A stretch of 64,000 nt of DNA from NCBI GenBank assembly GCA_036924285.1, contig JAYKYS010000001.1:30689501-30753500 (forward strand), read 5' to 3'. Source of the stretch: Asterella californica. Taxonomy: Eukaryota; Streptophyta; Marchantiopsida; Marchantiales; Aytoniaceae. Under the pieces are notes generated by a model that was not told where the DNA came from, did not search any database, and saw only the letters and a list, made by a program, of their open reading frames with translations. The position numbers and the translations under genes are program-made. This document shows, piece after piece, positions 22,493 to 35,532 of this stretch. Positions within the stretch are counted from its first letter, which is position 1; each line of letters begins with the position of its first letter.

Positions 22493-23680
22493 CTAAATTT
22501 TTGCTCTGTCCTCGGAGTGAAGAGAGAACTTTCGTCGATGAAACAACTTCAACTTGTCATGATTGACCCGATCGAATCTCCTTCCTCCCAACTCCTGAAG
22601 GTCATACTTGAAGTTGCTCCACACCTTATCTATAACAAAAGGACCAAAATATCTAGGAAGAAACTTCTTCCTAGCCCTCTTGAATCTGATAGCATCATAC
22701 AACATTACTCAATCTCCGACTTTAAAAGGTTTTATCTCCCTCTTGCCCAACCATTTGTCGTAACTCTTCTTTTGATACACCTGAGCTCGTTCCATCCGGA
22801 TCATTGCTATCGCTCGGGTCTCTTCCAACTCCATGAGTTGCTCTCTTCTTGATCTGAGCATGTCTTCTCCCCTGGACCTTTTCAACTTTCGTTGAATAGT
22901 TTGAAAAGTATCCAATTCGAATTGGATCAGCAACTTGGACTCCACTCCATAAACCAGTCGAAATGGGGAGTACCCAGTAGAAGTCTTTGTTGTCGTTCAA
23001 TACTCCCATAAGATAACATATAGCCTCTTATCCCAAGTATGTTTCGCAGTCTCAACACCAACATCTTTGACGAGCATCATACAAAGTGTAAGATTGGTCT
23101 TCTCCGCAAAACCATTAGCATTTGGTTTGTATGACGTCGTTACTCGTGGTTGGATAGAAAATTGTTGTAGCATAGCAGTAGTCATGCTCCCTACAAACTC
23201 TCCTCCTCTATCTGAGACCAACTCTAACGAACATCCAAATCTTGTGATGATCCTCTCTCATAGGAATCTACCGATTTCTGTTTCATTGGTCTCTCTCAAA
23301 GGTCTAGCCTCTACCCACTTGATACAATAATCAATGGCGACTACAATGTATCTATTGCCTCGAGGTGTCTTATTAAGAGGACCTACAAAGTCAATACCCC
23401 ACTTCTCAAACGGTCCTAATACTGGAATTGATCTTAACGGAGGTGTTCTAGTAGACTTTAGAGCAAATGCTTGACATACGTCACAAGTTTTGCAATAGTC
23501 TTAAAATTCCTTGAATATTCCTCTCCAATGATAACCAACATCCAAAATCTTGAAGATTGTTATCTTACCAGCAAAGTGTCGTCCGCAAACAGTATCGTCG
23601 TGAAACTCGTTCATTATCTTGAACGCTTCTTTCTGACCGACTGCTCTCCTTAGTAACCCATCTGCTCCTTGATGAAACAT
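22493..23680 (-). pseudogene. A2 integrase
   Basis: Pieces at 22493-22705 (C-terminal GPF module), 22709-23009, 22997-23221 (VSDRGGEFVG and NANGFAEKTN) and upstream to the zinc-binding end near 23500-23600 follow A1 closely, but stops and frame changes at 22705, about 22990, 23250 and 23500 break it into at least four parts. Confidence 0.85.
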
Positions 23681-25754
23681 TGGTGGGAATGGTGGAATTT
23701 CCTCCACAATGGTGTAAGGTTTGCATCTCTTGATCAACGCGTTACGTTCTCGAGTATGCATACCTTCTGGAAAAGAGTCATCTGCAAAGAAACTCCAGAT
23801 TTCCTTGTACTCGTCCGATATCTCGTCGATGCTTGTGATGGTCATCAGATGCTCGTCTGGAAATGAATCATCAAACGGTTCTTCTCTCTCATCATGATAA
23901 GCCCTCGACAAAAGATCAACATTCGCATGTTTTTTCCCTGGTCTATCTTCGATCACGTAATCGTATTTTGTTAGAAGGATCTTCCAACGATCAATACGAC
24001 CTTCGGCATTAGGCTTATTAAAGATATATTTTAAACCTTTGTGATCTGTGACTATGGAAAATTTCTCTCCTAGCAAGTAGTGTCAAAATTTCTTCAATCC
24101 AAAGATCACCACTAATCCTTCTCGTTCAGTCACGGAGTAATTCTTCTCCGTTGGAACCATATGCCTACTAGGATAAGCTATAGGATGATCATGCCCATCT
24201 CCATCTAGCTGACTTAATGTACATCCGATTGCTACATTGGAGGCATCCGTATACAAAAAAAATGCTTTACTCCACTCAGGTTTAGCAAGTATAGGAGCTG
24301 TCACCAATGCCTTTTTCAGCTCCTCAAATGTTTCCTTTGCCTTCTGATCATGCACTATCAAGTCAAAATCAACTCCCTTCTTCATATACATAGTCAAAGC
24401 TATTGCTTTGTTTGAGAAGGAAAAGACAAACCTACGATAATATCCAACCATGCCAAGAAACTGCCTCAACTTTGTCAAGTTGATCGGAAATGGAAGATCC
24501 ACAATCTTCTTCACCTTCTCAGGATCTACCGCAATTCTGTTCTTGGAAATGATGTGTCCCAACAGTAGACCTTCTTCGCAGCCAAAGATGCACTTCTCTG
24601 GATTTAGAGAAGCGTTGGCTTGCTCCAACCGCTGCAAAACTTTGATCACATGATCAAAGTGGTCCTCCTTTCTTCTGTACACACAAAAATCGTCAATGAA
24701 ATCACGAACAAACTATCGGTTTCACGCCGTGTTCCCCTTTTCCCCACATGCTACAATACCCTTTGGGCTTTCCCGCAAGGATAGTGGGACGCTTTACATA
24801 GAACACCTTGAACTCTATCCTTCCATACGAGAGAGTAGGTAGAGGACAAACCATTTATGACCTGGTTGACATATACCATCAATAGGCGAGACATTAATTA
24901 TTATGTCAATTTATTATTCAATTTTTATTCCTTAATATATGATTATACATGAAAAGGAGATCATCTTATCGCGGAAAGATTCTCTTAGCAATAGGCTAAA
25001 AATGGCCAAAAAAAGTGTATGCGACGATCAAAAGCAACTAGACCGACCTTACTAAATCAAGGTAGGAATCGAAGAACTTTCCTATGAATGGTTCAAACAC
25101 CGTGTTCATGAACCTCTGAAACGTGGCCAGAGCATTACACAATCCGAATGGCATCACTCGAAATACAAATGTTTCCCAAGGAGTAGTGAAAATAGTCAAC
25201 TGTTGGTACTCCTGTGCTGTCTTGATCTGGTTATACCCACTATAACCATCACCAAAGTTGTACCACTCATGACCAGCAACTTCCTCCAAAATCTCATCTA
25301 TAAATGATAGAGGATAATAATCCTTCTTGGTAATTACATTTAACTTTTTATAGTCTATGCACGCTCGGAGCTTACCATTATTCTTCTTGATAATCACAAT
25401 GAGTGAAACCCATTCTGAGTTCTCCACCTCATAGATGAAACTCGCCTCTTTCAACTTGTCTATCTCCTTCTTGACCATCATTGTTGTTGTAGGATTGACC
25501 CTTCTCTACTTCTGTCGAACTGGTCTTGTGCTCTCCTTCAATTCGATTTGATGAGTCTCGAGAGTCACCTCCTTCAAATCCTTGTAGCTGAAAGCAAACA
25601 CATGGATATATTTTCGAAATATATCTAGGAATCTACTTTTTTCCTCTTGAGTGACATTGATACCAAACTTCAGGATAGAGAGTCTTCTCACAATCTCTGC
25701 CTCACTCAACTCTTCTTTGTCAAGATCTTTCTCCACTCCTGGTCGAGGCAACAA
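23501..25754 (-). pseudogene. A2 RT and RNase H, split by a foreign insertion
   Basis: The fingers are at 25038-25754 (two frames), the rest of RT and RNase H at 24083-24682, and the RNase H tail at 23501-24076. The TGA at 24083-24085 matches that of A1 at 15674. The 360-bp insertion at 24715-25074 interrupts the palm right after the catalytic FIDD block. A2 retains the segment SFPEGMHTRERNALIK that A1 has lost. Confidence 0.88.
24715..25074. other. 360-bp foreign insertion in A2 RT, organelle-like, unidentified
   Basis: AACT stands on both sides (24711-24714 and 25075-25078) and the RT reads on across it as in A1. The insert is not LTR-like. It has an AT-rich middle (TATGTCAATTTATTATTC) and a codon-like stretch on the left; its look is that of plastid DNA or a short non-autonomous transposon. 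On the - strand the first 90 bases are open (VFYVKRPTILAGKPKGYC). I could not identify a gene. Confidence 0.5.
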
Positions 25755-25883
25755 ATCAATAGCACTAAGCTGATGTAATGATTCATCTCGGTCAAATCCT
25801 TCGTCCTCAGACGAGGATTCTTGATCGTAAAAATCTCCGGTATCTATTTCGGAGACACTCTGATCATCCTCCGTATCAGATTC

Positions 25884-27595
25884 TCAGTAGTCACTAGTGG
25901 GTCTATCAGAGTCAGAAGTCACAACTCCAACACCCGAGAGAGGTACTATCACTCTATGATCTCTAGGTCCAATCCGGAAGTATCCCTTGTGCCACCTATC
26001 AGTGGTGCGCAGAGCTCTCAACCAAGGCCTACCCAGGAGCAAATCATAACTAGAGTCCTTTAACACTTGAAAGGACATCAATGTTTGAACTCCCATCACA
26101 GACACGATCACTTTCTCCAACACAACCAAGAGGTCTTATCCGTTGCTTGTTAGCCATCCCAACGACAATGCTAGCCGGGCGAGTTGGTTCCATCCCCAAC
26201 TTCTTCATCAATCTCTCTGATATGGCATTTACAGCCGACCCTCCATCCATCAATACGTCAGAGACGTAGTGACCATTCAATCGGACTTCAATCTTTGAAG
26301 CCCTAGTGCATACCTCTGAAGCATGCACATCCACCACACCAACTCCCACAGATTTCAATGTCTTGCTCTTGGGTTTCTTCTTTTTGCTTCTCCTAGAACT
26401 CAGTCCTCCTCTGAGTTCCCTTCGTAAGCTAGGATTAAGTGCGATCAGTTGTCCAACAGTGATGTTGGCTTTCTGAGCACCCACATCTTCAACCACATCA
26501 TATCTTGCTTGGGAAGATGAAATGGTGAAATCCGCCATCCCCAACTTCCTTCTTGGTTCCCTTGGTGCACTCGAAATATTACTCGAACGAGTACTTCTAC
26601 TTGCTGACTCCTCCATGAAAACCGGTTCATCAAAAAATCGAGTTCTTTTCTTTTCTTGAGCTAAAAGCTCCACCGGTGCATGAAAAGAGTTTGAACTCTC
26701 TCCTTTCTCGTAGATGGGATCTCGCACTACATCGATAGTAGCCACTCCCTTGTCTCGTCCTTGTGATGAATTTCCTCCACCCACATTTATTCTGACAGCT
26801 TCGGCACCTCTTGCTCCATTGTTAGGACAGTTTTGCTGGAAATGAGAACCTCCACACGTCCAACAAGTGATTCCTCCAAAGTTACCTTGGTTGCCTCCAA
26901 AGTTACCTTGATTTCCTCGGTTAGGATTGTTGTCGTAACCTCTTTGACCTCCTCCTCCACCTTTGTTTCTCCATTCTCTTAACTGCACCACATTTATCTT
27001 GAGATCCGCAAGAGTGTCGGTGATGCTCTTCAGCTCGACATGAAAATCAGAGGTGGAAGTAGACATCGTTGTTGGGACAAACGGTCTTGGCACCACCGTT
27101 GGAGTAGGAGCTGACGTTGAAGCAATCACCAATTGTGATGGTGCAGATGCTATCGTTGTGGTTAAACCAAGAGTCGGAGTCGACACCAGAGCGGCATGAT
27201 GAGGTTGGATGATATCCCCTTCATCCAAACTCTCTTCCATATTTATCGCAATCTTGATGACCTCCGCTTTGGTTGTTGGCTTCTCGTACCTCACTTGGGT
27301 TCGAATTGAAGGTCTCAATCCTCCCACCAAGTTCTTGGTCAACACTGCTCCAATCCTCATCATCGTTAGCTCCACATTGTCTACACTCTTTCTTACGAAA
27401 GAGTGAAGACAATCGTTGCTCCAACTTATCCACCCTTTCGGCATATTGCTGAACTTTCTCGTCGTCTCGTTGCTTCAAATGAGTAAGCTCCACCATGAGC
27501 TTCTCATAACTCTCTTTTGGAAGAAACTCTTCAATGAGTCCGTTACTCAACGTCTCCCATGTGTCCTCCATTGCACCAGGTGTCTTGTTCTTCAC
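25884..27595 (-). pseudogene. A2 Gag and protease
   Basis: Gag helices at 27221-27595, then after a frame change the linker, two NQGNFGG units, the CCHC knuckle CWTCGGSHFQQNC and the protease VLMDGGSAVNAIS (26050-27444). A frame change at about 26129 leads to YDLLLGRPWL (25884-26129), ending in TGA 25884-25886 as in A1. The frameshift near 27400 cuts off the gag N-terminus. Confidence 0.87.
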
Positions 27596-27976
27596 TCGGT
27601 CTTCATATCACGTAAGAGCAAAATCTTCTAAAAACTCTAGCAGTAACAACACCCATTCTTCCTTCCTTCTCACGTTGTTTCCGATGCAACTCCTTTTGAA
27701 GTCTCGTACAAATGGTTCTACATCTTCATTATCCTTCCCATGAAACACTGGTAACTTCTCCATCTTGTAACTACTCCTTCTATTCTTCTAATTTTCGTGC
27801 AATAACTACTCGCTAAAAGAGTACGAACATCACCAATTCCATTCGAGAATAATCTACCATAGATAAAATGAAAGGAAATGGTTGTAACAACACTTCTTGT
27901 GTCATTTCTTCTCCCAAGATAATCATGAGCCTGAGTCACATCCTCGCTTTCTCCATCATCCGAATGACGATCTCCA

Positions 27977-28468
27977 TCACAACTCAGCCGAGTCCTCTTT
28001 TGAAGTCGACAACTTCTCCGTCTCAACTCTTTGAGTCTCGTCCAACTTCTCGACTACTGACGTAAGCAGGGCAGCCACATCGACACACTTGTGTCCTCTT
28101 GATAGATCGCCCACTCCACAACTTGGACAAGGATCCTCTCTTAGAAGATGAATTGGCACTGATGACGATGGACCCACTCGAAGACTTAAATCTGTAAACT
28201 CCCGCTTCCCTTTAGCTCTCTCGGTTTTGATTCTAGTTGGACAATTCACTACTTTATGTCCCAACTCTCCACAGAAATAACACCACAAGTCGGTTTCTAT
28301 TCTTCTCCTCGGAGATTCTACTTGAGGTTTTGTACTAAGGTTCTCAAACTCAACGATAACCTCTTTCGAGCTCTCTCCGACGCTTACTATGACATCTAAA
28401 CCTTGAAGAAGGTTTCTAAGTCTAACTTTCCAATCTTTCGAACTTCCACTCATGTTGCACCTTCTCAA
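27977..28468 (-). CDS. A2 accessory gag-like ORF with CCHC knuckle
   Basis: 163 codons, same length and start (MRRCNMSG) as the A1 copy at 19219-19710 and mostly conservative changes. The knuckle reads CYFCGELGHKVVNC. The fact that both copies stay open while neighbouring ORFs break suggests this ORF was conserved until recently. Role likely nucleic-acid binding in the particle. Confidence 0.65.
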   Translation of the reverse strand: MRRCNMSGSSKDWKVRLRNLLQGLDVIVSVGESSKEVIVEFENLSTKPQVESPRRRIETDLWCYFCGELGHKVVNCPTRIKTERAKGKREFTDLSLRVGPSSSVPIHLLREDPCPSCGVGDLSRGHKCVDVAALLTSVVEKLDETQRVETEKLSTSKEDSAEL

Positions 28469-28562
28469 CCATTAAGTGGACAAAATATCTTTGAGGAAAA
28501 TAACTCTACATCACTCTCTTAACTCTTTCGAGCTTTATACTAAAAATCGTGTATTATACATG

Positions 28563-28989
28563 CTATACACGAAATAAAATCCAATCTAAAATTAAGAGTC
28601 CATGATAATATCCATGACCATCATCTGTACTGATCCTAGCATACATCTTAAAGTCACTCTTGTAAAGATCACACCCTACTTCGCCAGGAGCATTCTTGGC
28701 CTCCACAATGAATGATGCTTTGAATCTTCTTTGCATCTGCGCCGATGCTCGGAGAAGCTTCTGATATAGAGCAAAAAGGACACCCCAATTACAATAGATG
28801 CTTGATCGCAACATCTCTATACTTAACTTTGGCTTTTCCATCTCCGTTCTAACTCCCAAACGTCTCTTCTTCAACCTCGGCACTCGAACTGGATTCCTCA
28901 TGAAGTATCTTCAAGACCTCCTTGTACGTCGAACCGTATATCTCTTAATCGGTAAGAGATCTCTCCAAGATTTTTATGATCTCCAGTAG
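28563..28989 (-). pseudogene. A2 leader ORF remnant
   Basis: Counterpart of the A1 frame at 19834-20274 (shared RLGVRT-EKPKLSI and EAKNAPGEV). It is broken by frame changes near 28620 and 28900. Confidence 0.55.
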
Positions 28990-29979
28990 CTCAACCTCCA
29001 AGCTACTAACTAATGAAGTTTCAATAGAAAATTACTTAATCAAAAGAGATGATGCTGACTGTACAAATTTTCAGAGAACTGAAATTTGTATATTTTCACT
29101 TCTCTCATGACTTTCAACCTCCTCTACTTTGAAAAATTCTATTTCTCTCTTCAGACATCATCTTGTCAAGATTTTTGTTTCTTCTAGTAGCTCATCAGAC
29201 AAGGTACAATCCTGGAAGTTTTCACAAGAAAATAAAATTCATAGAAAATTTGACAATAACTGTAAACATTTTCCAGAGAGTAGAATTCCTCAACTCTCGT
29301 GAATAAACCCCCTCAAATTTGAAAATTCATGGCTCTCACTCCATAGCACCTTTTCTCCTGATTTCTGTTGCCCTAGATAGCTTATCAGCCAATCTAAAAC
29401 ACTGGGAAGTTTCTCAGGAAAATAAAATTCACAGAAAATCTGACAATGACTGTAAATGTTTTCTAGAGAACAGAATTCCTCAACTCTCGCAAATAAACCC
29501 CCTCACTTTGAAAATTCATTGCTCCCTCTCTAGACCACCTTTTCCTATGATTTCTTTTGTCGTAGATAGGTTATCAGCCAAGCTATAGTCTTCAAAAGTT
29601 TCACTGGAAAATAAAATTCACAGAAAATCTGACAATGACTGTAAAAATTTTCCAGAGAGCAAAAATCCTCAAACTCGGAAATTTTTCTCCTGTAATAACT
29701 TCTCTCTCCTCTTTTCTCTACAACTCTTGTTTCATCCCTTTTCAACTCTCCTCGAACTCCTTCTAAGTGAACAAGATGTAAAGAATAACCTCGACTGCGT
29801 CATAGATCACTACGGGATACACGAAAGGTTCTAATGTTGCTAACATCGCGTTAGCTCTCTCCCCTCTCAACGTTCTCTCCATGTGCTCTCTCATGATCTC
29901 TTTTTGTTGAATATAGAACTGAACTCTAAACATCTTTCAACGATCCCTTCAAGTGAGGTCCCAGCGACGGAACCAAAAA
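28990..29979 (-). other. A2 leader with internal repeats
   Basis: No coding sequence supported. Three imperfect repeats lie at roughly 29100-29330, 29330-29530 and 29530-29700, sharing phrases such as GAAAATAAAATTCACAGAAA and CTGACAATGACTGTAAA. The primer-binding site region is at about 29957-29975 (GTCCCAGCGACGGAACCA on +). Confidence 0.6.
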
Positions 29980-30879
29980 TGTTAACCCTCCGCGGTCCTA
30001 TCGATCAAATACCTCCTGATCTCTCAACCTCCACGATCATCATCGATGAATCTGTAAATGTCGGGCCTGTCTCTCACTCAGGGGTCACCTCTGATGGCTT
30101 TGATGGAAGCACACCATGCACTTGAAGGGAAAAATGCTAAGTTCACTCATTCACACACCCACAAATTCATCATTAAAAATTCTCCATAAACTCATCAACT
30201 AAAATCCTTCATTCTAACGACGTCTCTCAAGTTCTCACATGCTAAAATATCCCACACTCTCTATATTACTCAAGTTGTCATTACGACGATGTGAAAACAA
30301 GGATGAGGAGCTCTTCTCTACTCCTCTATTTATACATTCTATGTTTTACTTTGGTACCTTTCGGTAACTCAGCCGTAACTATTTTTATCGGGTTTTACTA
30401 AGATATTACTTAAGGTAAAAGCATTAATCACATGGCCTTTTTACCTTTTCACATGGGCTTATTCCTTCAAAGTCAACAACTTCTAGAAGGATTCTAGAAT
30501 ATTCTCAAGGAATCTCGAATTTCCACCACTCTCTACACTAGGACCCACTAAAAAGGAAATATGTGAAATCTCTTCTTGTTTTTAATGCCCACAAAGTCCA
30601 CAACTTTAATCCCACCACTAATATCAAGTCAAAAAGGAGATAAGGGATACTTTCCACCTCCTTTCTACCTTTTAGACAAGATGACAAGATAGTAGTGCTC
30701 ACTCTTTAGGAAATATTTGAATTCTATCAAATATACAGCTAAGTTTAATCATAACTAACTTTAGCTAGTTATGACTAACTTGATACCTCCTTAAAGTACT
30801 TGGGTAGCAAATAAACCTTCTCAACACTTAGTTATAACTAAATATCTTACTAATAGACAAAATTCGTATGTGTAACATA
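29980..30879 (-). repeat. A2 5' LTR
   Basis: 900 bp, begins on + with TGTTAACCC and ends GGTCGTTACA. TATA box near 30327-30336. Flank AATC (30880-30883) is the mutated partner of GATC. Confidence 0.9.
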
Positions 30880-30883
30880 GGTC

Positions 30884-33194
30884 GTTACAAATCGCAGTCG
30901 GAACATCAACCCACGTCTTGGCTTCTAGAGTCTTCAGAAGACTCCATGTGGTCATAGAAGTTGTCTTCTTGGTGATCGTGGTGTTGGGTGTGTCGTCTTG
31001 TGAATTCGACTCGGATCTAGAGTGGATGGTCGAGAAAGATGCACTCTTCCTAAGAACGCTCATAGGTCTCGTCTTCCTCGATGACGATGCGTCTTCTGTT
31101 TCGCTGGAGTCATCTTTTTGTACCATAATCGTCTTCTGATGAGTGCTTGATCGCGTCTGAAGCACTAGAGTGGGAGGGGAAGACATGGCAGCTGCCCGAT
31201 CTTCTTCCTCCAAACCTTGGAAACCAAACCACACAAACCAAACACACACTAAATGTCATACCTTCCACTAAACCACACATACTTACTATGAGCCTAAGGT
31301 TCAATCCTTACCATGCCCTCACAGTCTAGCTTCCACTCTCAGAAGACGAATCTAGTCTTCCAGAAGACAACTATTTTGTCTTCCAAAATTCTAATAGTGC
31401 TTCTTAAGTACATCACGTCTTTCGAGCTATATCTAAGCAATCCTAACTAAGCAAGGCATCATATGGATTCTTAAGAAGACAATCCATCATGCAATTCATC
31501 CTACTTCTTAACAGAAGATAACAAGATATGTGAGAAGCGAATCTACGAATGAATCAGAGGAAGGCTGAGGACTCATGTAATGACAGTGACCTATAGGAAG
31601 ACTCCCGAGATAGCTTCAGATTAACTGACGTCTTCAGAAGACTTCTCGCAGCCAGGCTTCCTATCACTGGTCTCATCTGTTTCTGACCTCCTACACACAA
31701 TCTAACCTCGCAACAAACGCGAGATATTCGCACTCTGTCGTTTGACTCCTCATCTCGCATACACTCTTAGAAGAAGCTTGCTGCGTAAGAGAAAGACAAG
31801 ACCCTTGATCATTCTCTCCAGATTCTACCAGCAAGGCTTCTCACAACTCTCATCTAAGTTCGAGAAGAAGAAGAAACATGTTGCTAGGGGTTAAACAGAA
31901 GACCCATAGCAGCCCGTAACGGACCCTTACGTCTTTTCACGCATTCTGCCAGTCTTTCCAATCTTCTAGCTCTCTAGGAAGATGTAGATTTGAGGAGTCA
32001 AGAAGCTTGGGAGGCACATGCTTGTTTCTCAATTTCTTGCTTCTCGAAGCAACCATCAACTCTCAAGTTCACTCTGGATTCACATCAAGCTTCTCACAAC
32101 TCCAATTCCAATCCAATCCAACTACTTGATGAGAATTGCAAACATTCAGCTTCTGGAAATGTCCAAACATTCAGATAGTATTCTGTCCACAGATTCTGAG
32201 ACAGAAACGCTGTAGGATGAAGAAATTGATAATTAGATCATTGAATTTTGACATGGGAAGAAAGAGAAGCTCAATTTCAATTCGGGAAGAGGTTGGAGAA
32301 GATGGCTGATGAAAATTGGACAAGGATTCCACGTCTAATCATTCAGGGGTGGGAAAGGTCCAATAGGCTTTCTGCAAATGATCGGAGAAGCTTGGAAGAC
32401 ATAAGAATAGAGGACGGAAGCGATGGAGAAGAGGGAAAACATGAAAAGAATCTCAGTAATGCTTTCAGTGTTACGCTTCTGATCGCTTCTTCAATCTTCT
32501 GCGCTCTTCAAGACTTCAATTTCACCTTCAATGTCTTCTCACGATCCTGCTTCTGCCTCCAACCTTGAGCTACTGCAACGCTGCTTTCATAATCGAATTC
32601 CATCTGCTGCAAACCGAAGCTTCCACTCTTGATTTCCTCCTTGATCCTCAATTTATAATCTTCTAGTCTTGTGTGGACTCCCAACTCTTCTACCTCAAGT
32701 GTGCTTCCTGCTAGACGACGTTCTTTATCACTCACTCACTGTGATGTTGCTTTTGCAGGCTTCCAATGTCCTCTCCAATTTCTAAATCGAGAAGCAGCAA
32801 AGAGAGCTATGATGCGGATGCGTCTCTGCTTTCTTGTCTTCTCTTCGCGATTAACTCATGACTCAACTGTCCTAGACCTACATGGTGACTGTACAGTAGG
32901 TATACCTACTGTTATCTAGTTTGTGCGCGGTTGGTACCTCCCATGGTTGTAGTCATTATCTTCTAAGAAGCGTACTCTGTCTTCCGGCTTCTTGCTTCCA
33001 GAAGACATCTTCTGGAAGACGTCCGTCTTTCGACTTCGGAAGAAATCAACTTCTTCTCATGAATTCACCTTAAGATCATCTTCCGCTAAGCAGAGTGTAA
33101 TCTTAAGTAACAAGGTTACTTCAATTATATAGATACGTCATTAACTTAAAAATTTCTGAAAAAATCTCCAATCTTACAAATTATGAGCACCACA
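30884..33194 (-). mobile_element. C2: C-family LTR 5' end and start of its ORF
   Basis: On the - strand it begins TGTGGTGCTC at 33194 and follows C1 from 1454 to about 4435, including a conserved stretch at 31330-31560 (C1 3140-3360). The ORF start portion (30884-31249) aligns with C1 4090-4440 (PPTL, HQKT, SESDS/SESNS, then the DVPTAI/DTPTAM end). At 30883 the A2 insertion interrupts it; the ORF resumes at 13191. The copy is therefore C2 = 33194-30884 + 13191-12839 + C4 (39471-39804) once the inversion is undone. Confidence 0.75.
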
Positions 33195-35532
33195 CATCAA
33201 AACTGGACGTTCAACCTTATTCTAAGTACAAGAAGGATTCAACATGATAAACATATGCTTACATCACAAAAGCACCTTCAAATATGCACTAGCAATACTC
33301 TTTTAACTGATTTTCTCCGACAAGCTACATAAACACTCAACTTTTTGACTTCTTACAATTCTTGATATGAGAATAATTCAAGATGAATCTTACAACAACG
33401 GATAGTCCTACTATACAAGCTTTCCTATAAGATAAGGCATGCACACAACAAAGAACCAATGAGTTCAAGACCTGATGTGGAAGACAACGATACCCCGCTG
33501 TAGAGATTTCTAATCAGCAACTTCGACATGGTGTAACGTCTTATATGAATATGAATTCTGTGCTAAATCCACAATATAGCTCTTAAATCTCCCTTGCAGC
33601 ACTTCCATGAAGTTCCATCTCCAAACCACAAGTAGTTTGATCGAAGTTAGCCAAGTAGGTGAAATCACTCTTCTCTTTCGAAACCTGCCATGTTGTAATC
33701 TGAACTTTGACAACCTCGTGCTCCCAACTCGAACTTCCAACTAGGCTCAAACTTCACAAGAAATTCCCTCTGACCCTTCACTACTACTCTATCAAACCAG
33801 TTTTCCGAAATAGACCAAGCATTTTGTCTGTTCTAACTTATGAGCTTTACAGACCCTGATAGCAAAATTCCACAACCCCAACACCTCCTCTTAAACCAAA
33901 TGAACTAAAATTTCACATGCAGTAAGCAGATAGGGCACACTCCAATCTTGGAAATTTTCACTCATAGATCCGATCTCATGCTCATTGAACAACTCAATCC
34001 TTGAATCCAAGAAAAACGATTTTACTTCTATCTCTCAACTATCACAGCTAATTTCATTCGACCATTTCTAGGTTGAATCCAACCTTAATGTAAGACTATT
34101 TTACATCAGTGCAACCAGCATGGCATAAAAAATCCAATCCCCTTGACAACACCAAAAGATCATCTCGTAAACTCTCGAGACACTCGAAATTGTGACTCGG
34201 GGTATCAGTTCGATCCCCTTAACTTTGAACGACGATAACACCTCGATGAGAGCTCAAAATTGATCGATATTTGCCTCCAGATTGTAGCCCAGCTCGAGAG
34301 CTTCCCACAAGAGCTCTTATTCTGTGAATGACCCTCGGAAAGATCTCTGGAATCCTAAAACTATTCTTAGAACTTAGATGAACTGATTGGTAAAAAATGG
34401 ACCAACGAGAAAAGAGATTGGAGATCACTTTATCTCTTACTTGGCATCATCGAACAAGTTGTAACTATAAATACTCTCTCATCCTTGCAAAGCTTGAAAA
34501 AAAAATACTTTGAGCTCCAACCTTAAGATAATCACCCTCGTTAGGCGATAGAGATTACAATGACACGAGAATACTCAAGATTCAGTACAAAGTCAAGATG
34601 ATGATCTTGAATCAATTTACGATGAATGATACTAGAAAAGAGAATGAGGACGCCATCACTTGATTATAGTACTCCTCATCAAAGTTCATCAGGATCCGCG
34701 CACGATGGTTGATCTTCCGTCGGTAGTGACATTAGATATCAACCGAAATGTTGAAAGGGACGTTGGTTGGAAAATCCAGGTCCATTCACCCATCAAAGTA
34801 AGATGTAGACAGTCAGATCTTAATTCTCTCCGTATGTGACGAGATAAGATCATCGGAGTAGGCAAATCTATCACTCTCCTCATGAATTCATCACCAAAGT
34901 AGACAACATATCACTATCAAAAATGATCATGATGGATGTAGTGAAGCTTGATATGGAACGAGTTTGGAAATGAAAGATCCGGAACTCGGATCAATCCTCC
35001 ATCCATAAGTACAACTCTCGTAGCTCCTCATCCGTCATGTAAGACACTAAGACACACTTACGGAACATAATCTAAAGAAGAATACCCTCACGAACCCTCG
35101 ACTCTCTGTCTTATACACAAATTTGACAACAAGAGTCACTCACGTCCATTAATACGTTGTCAAGCGAGTTACATGAAAAGATTCACAAGACGTAAAAAAC
35201 AACACAATACAAATTCCATGCAACACGACAACGGTTACACCTCTCCCAAGATTTGCGTCCTCTTCTTCTTTGTCCCCCTCTACCATTGGAACTTTGAGAC
35301 GAAGTTCACCTGTTAGAAAGACTTGATTTTTGGATTTGAGATCTCCTACTCCGTCCTCACGGAAAGTTGATTCTGGTGATAACCAACACGTCCCAAATTA
35401 ACCCTAGAGCAAGAAGTTATGCCGTTTCAAAGCTTGCACTTCTCACTTCTCTCTTCATCAACTTCGGGATACGTCTCGAAGTTCACTTGAAAAGTAACTT
35501 GACCAAACTCCAATCTGACCCTCCCAACTCGT
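33195..35532 (-). repeat. G3: diverged copy of repeat G
   Basis: Bases 33480-34560 align loosely with G1 (40300-41400) in the same orientation: shared blocks around GACCATTT, CCAGATTGTAGCCC, GAATG and GGACCAA. Identity is far lower than between G1 and G2. Bases 33195-33480 and 34560-35532 hold no gene and no repeat I can place. All ORFs here are short and without family features. Confidence 0.5.

Larger units (their letters stand above)
21590..30879 (-). mobile_element. A2: full-length Ty3/gypsy element, 9.29 kb
   Basis: Same organisation as A1, head to tail with it. LTRs of 890 and 900 bp share features not found in the A1 LTRs (for example AAATTCATCA instead of AAACTTATCA), so each LTR pair belongs to its own element. 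It is longer because of a 360-bp foreign insertion in RT and a longer repeated leader. It carries more frameshifts than A1. Confidence 0.92.
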
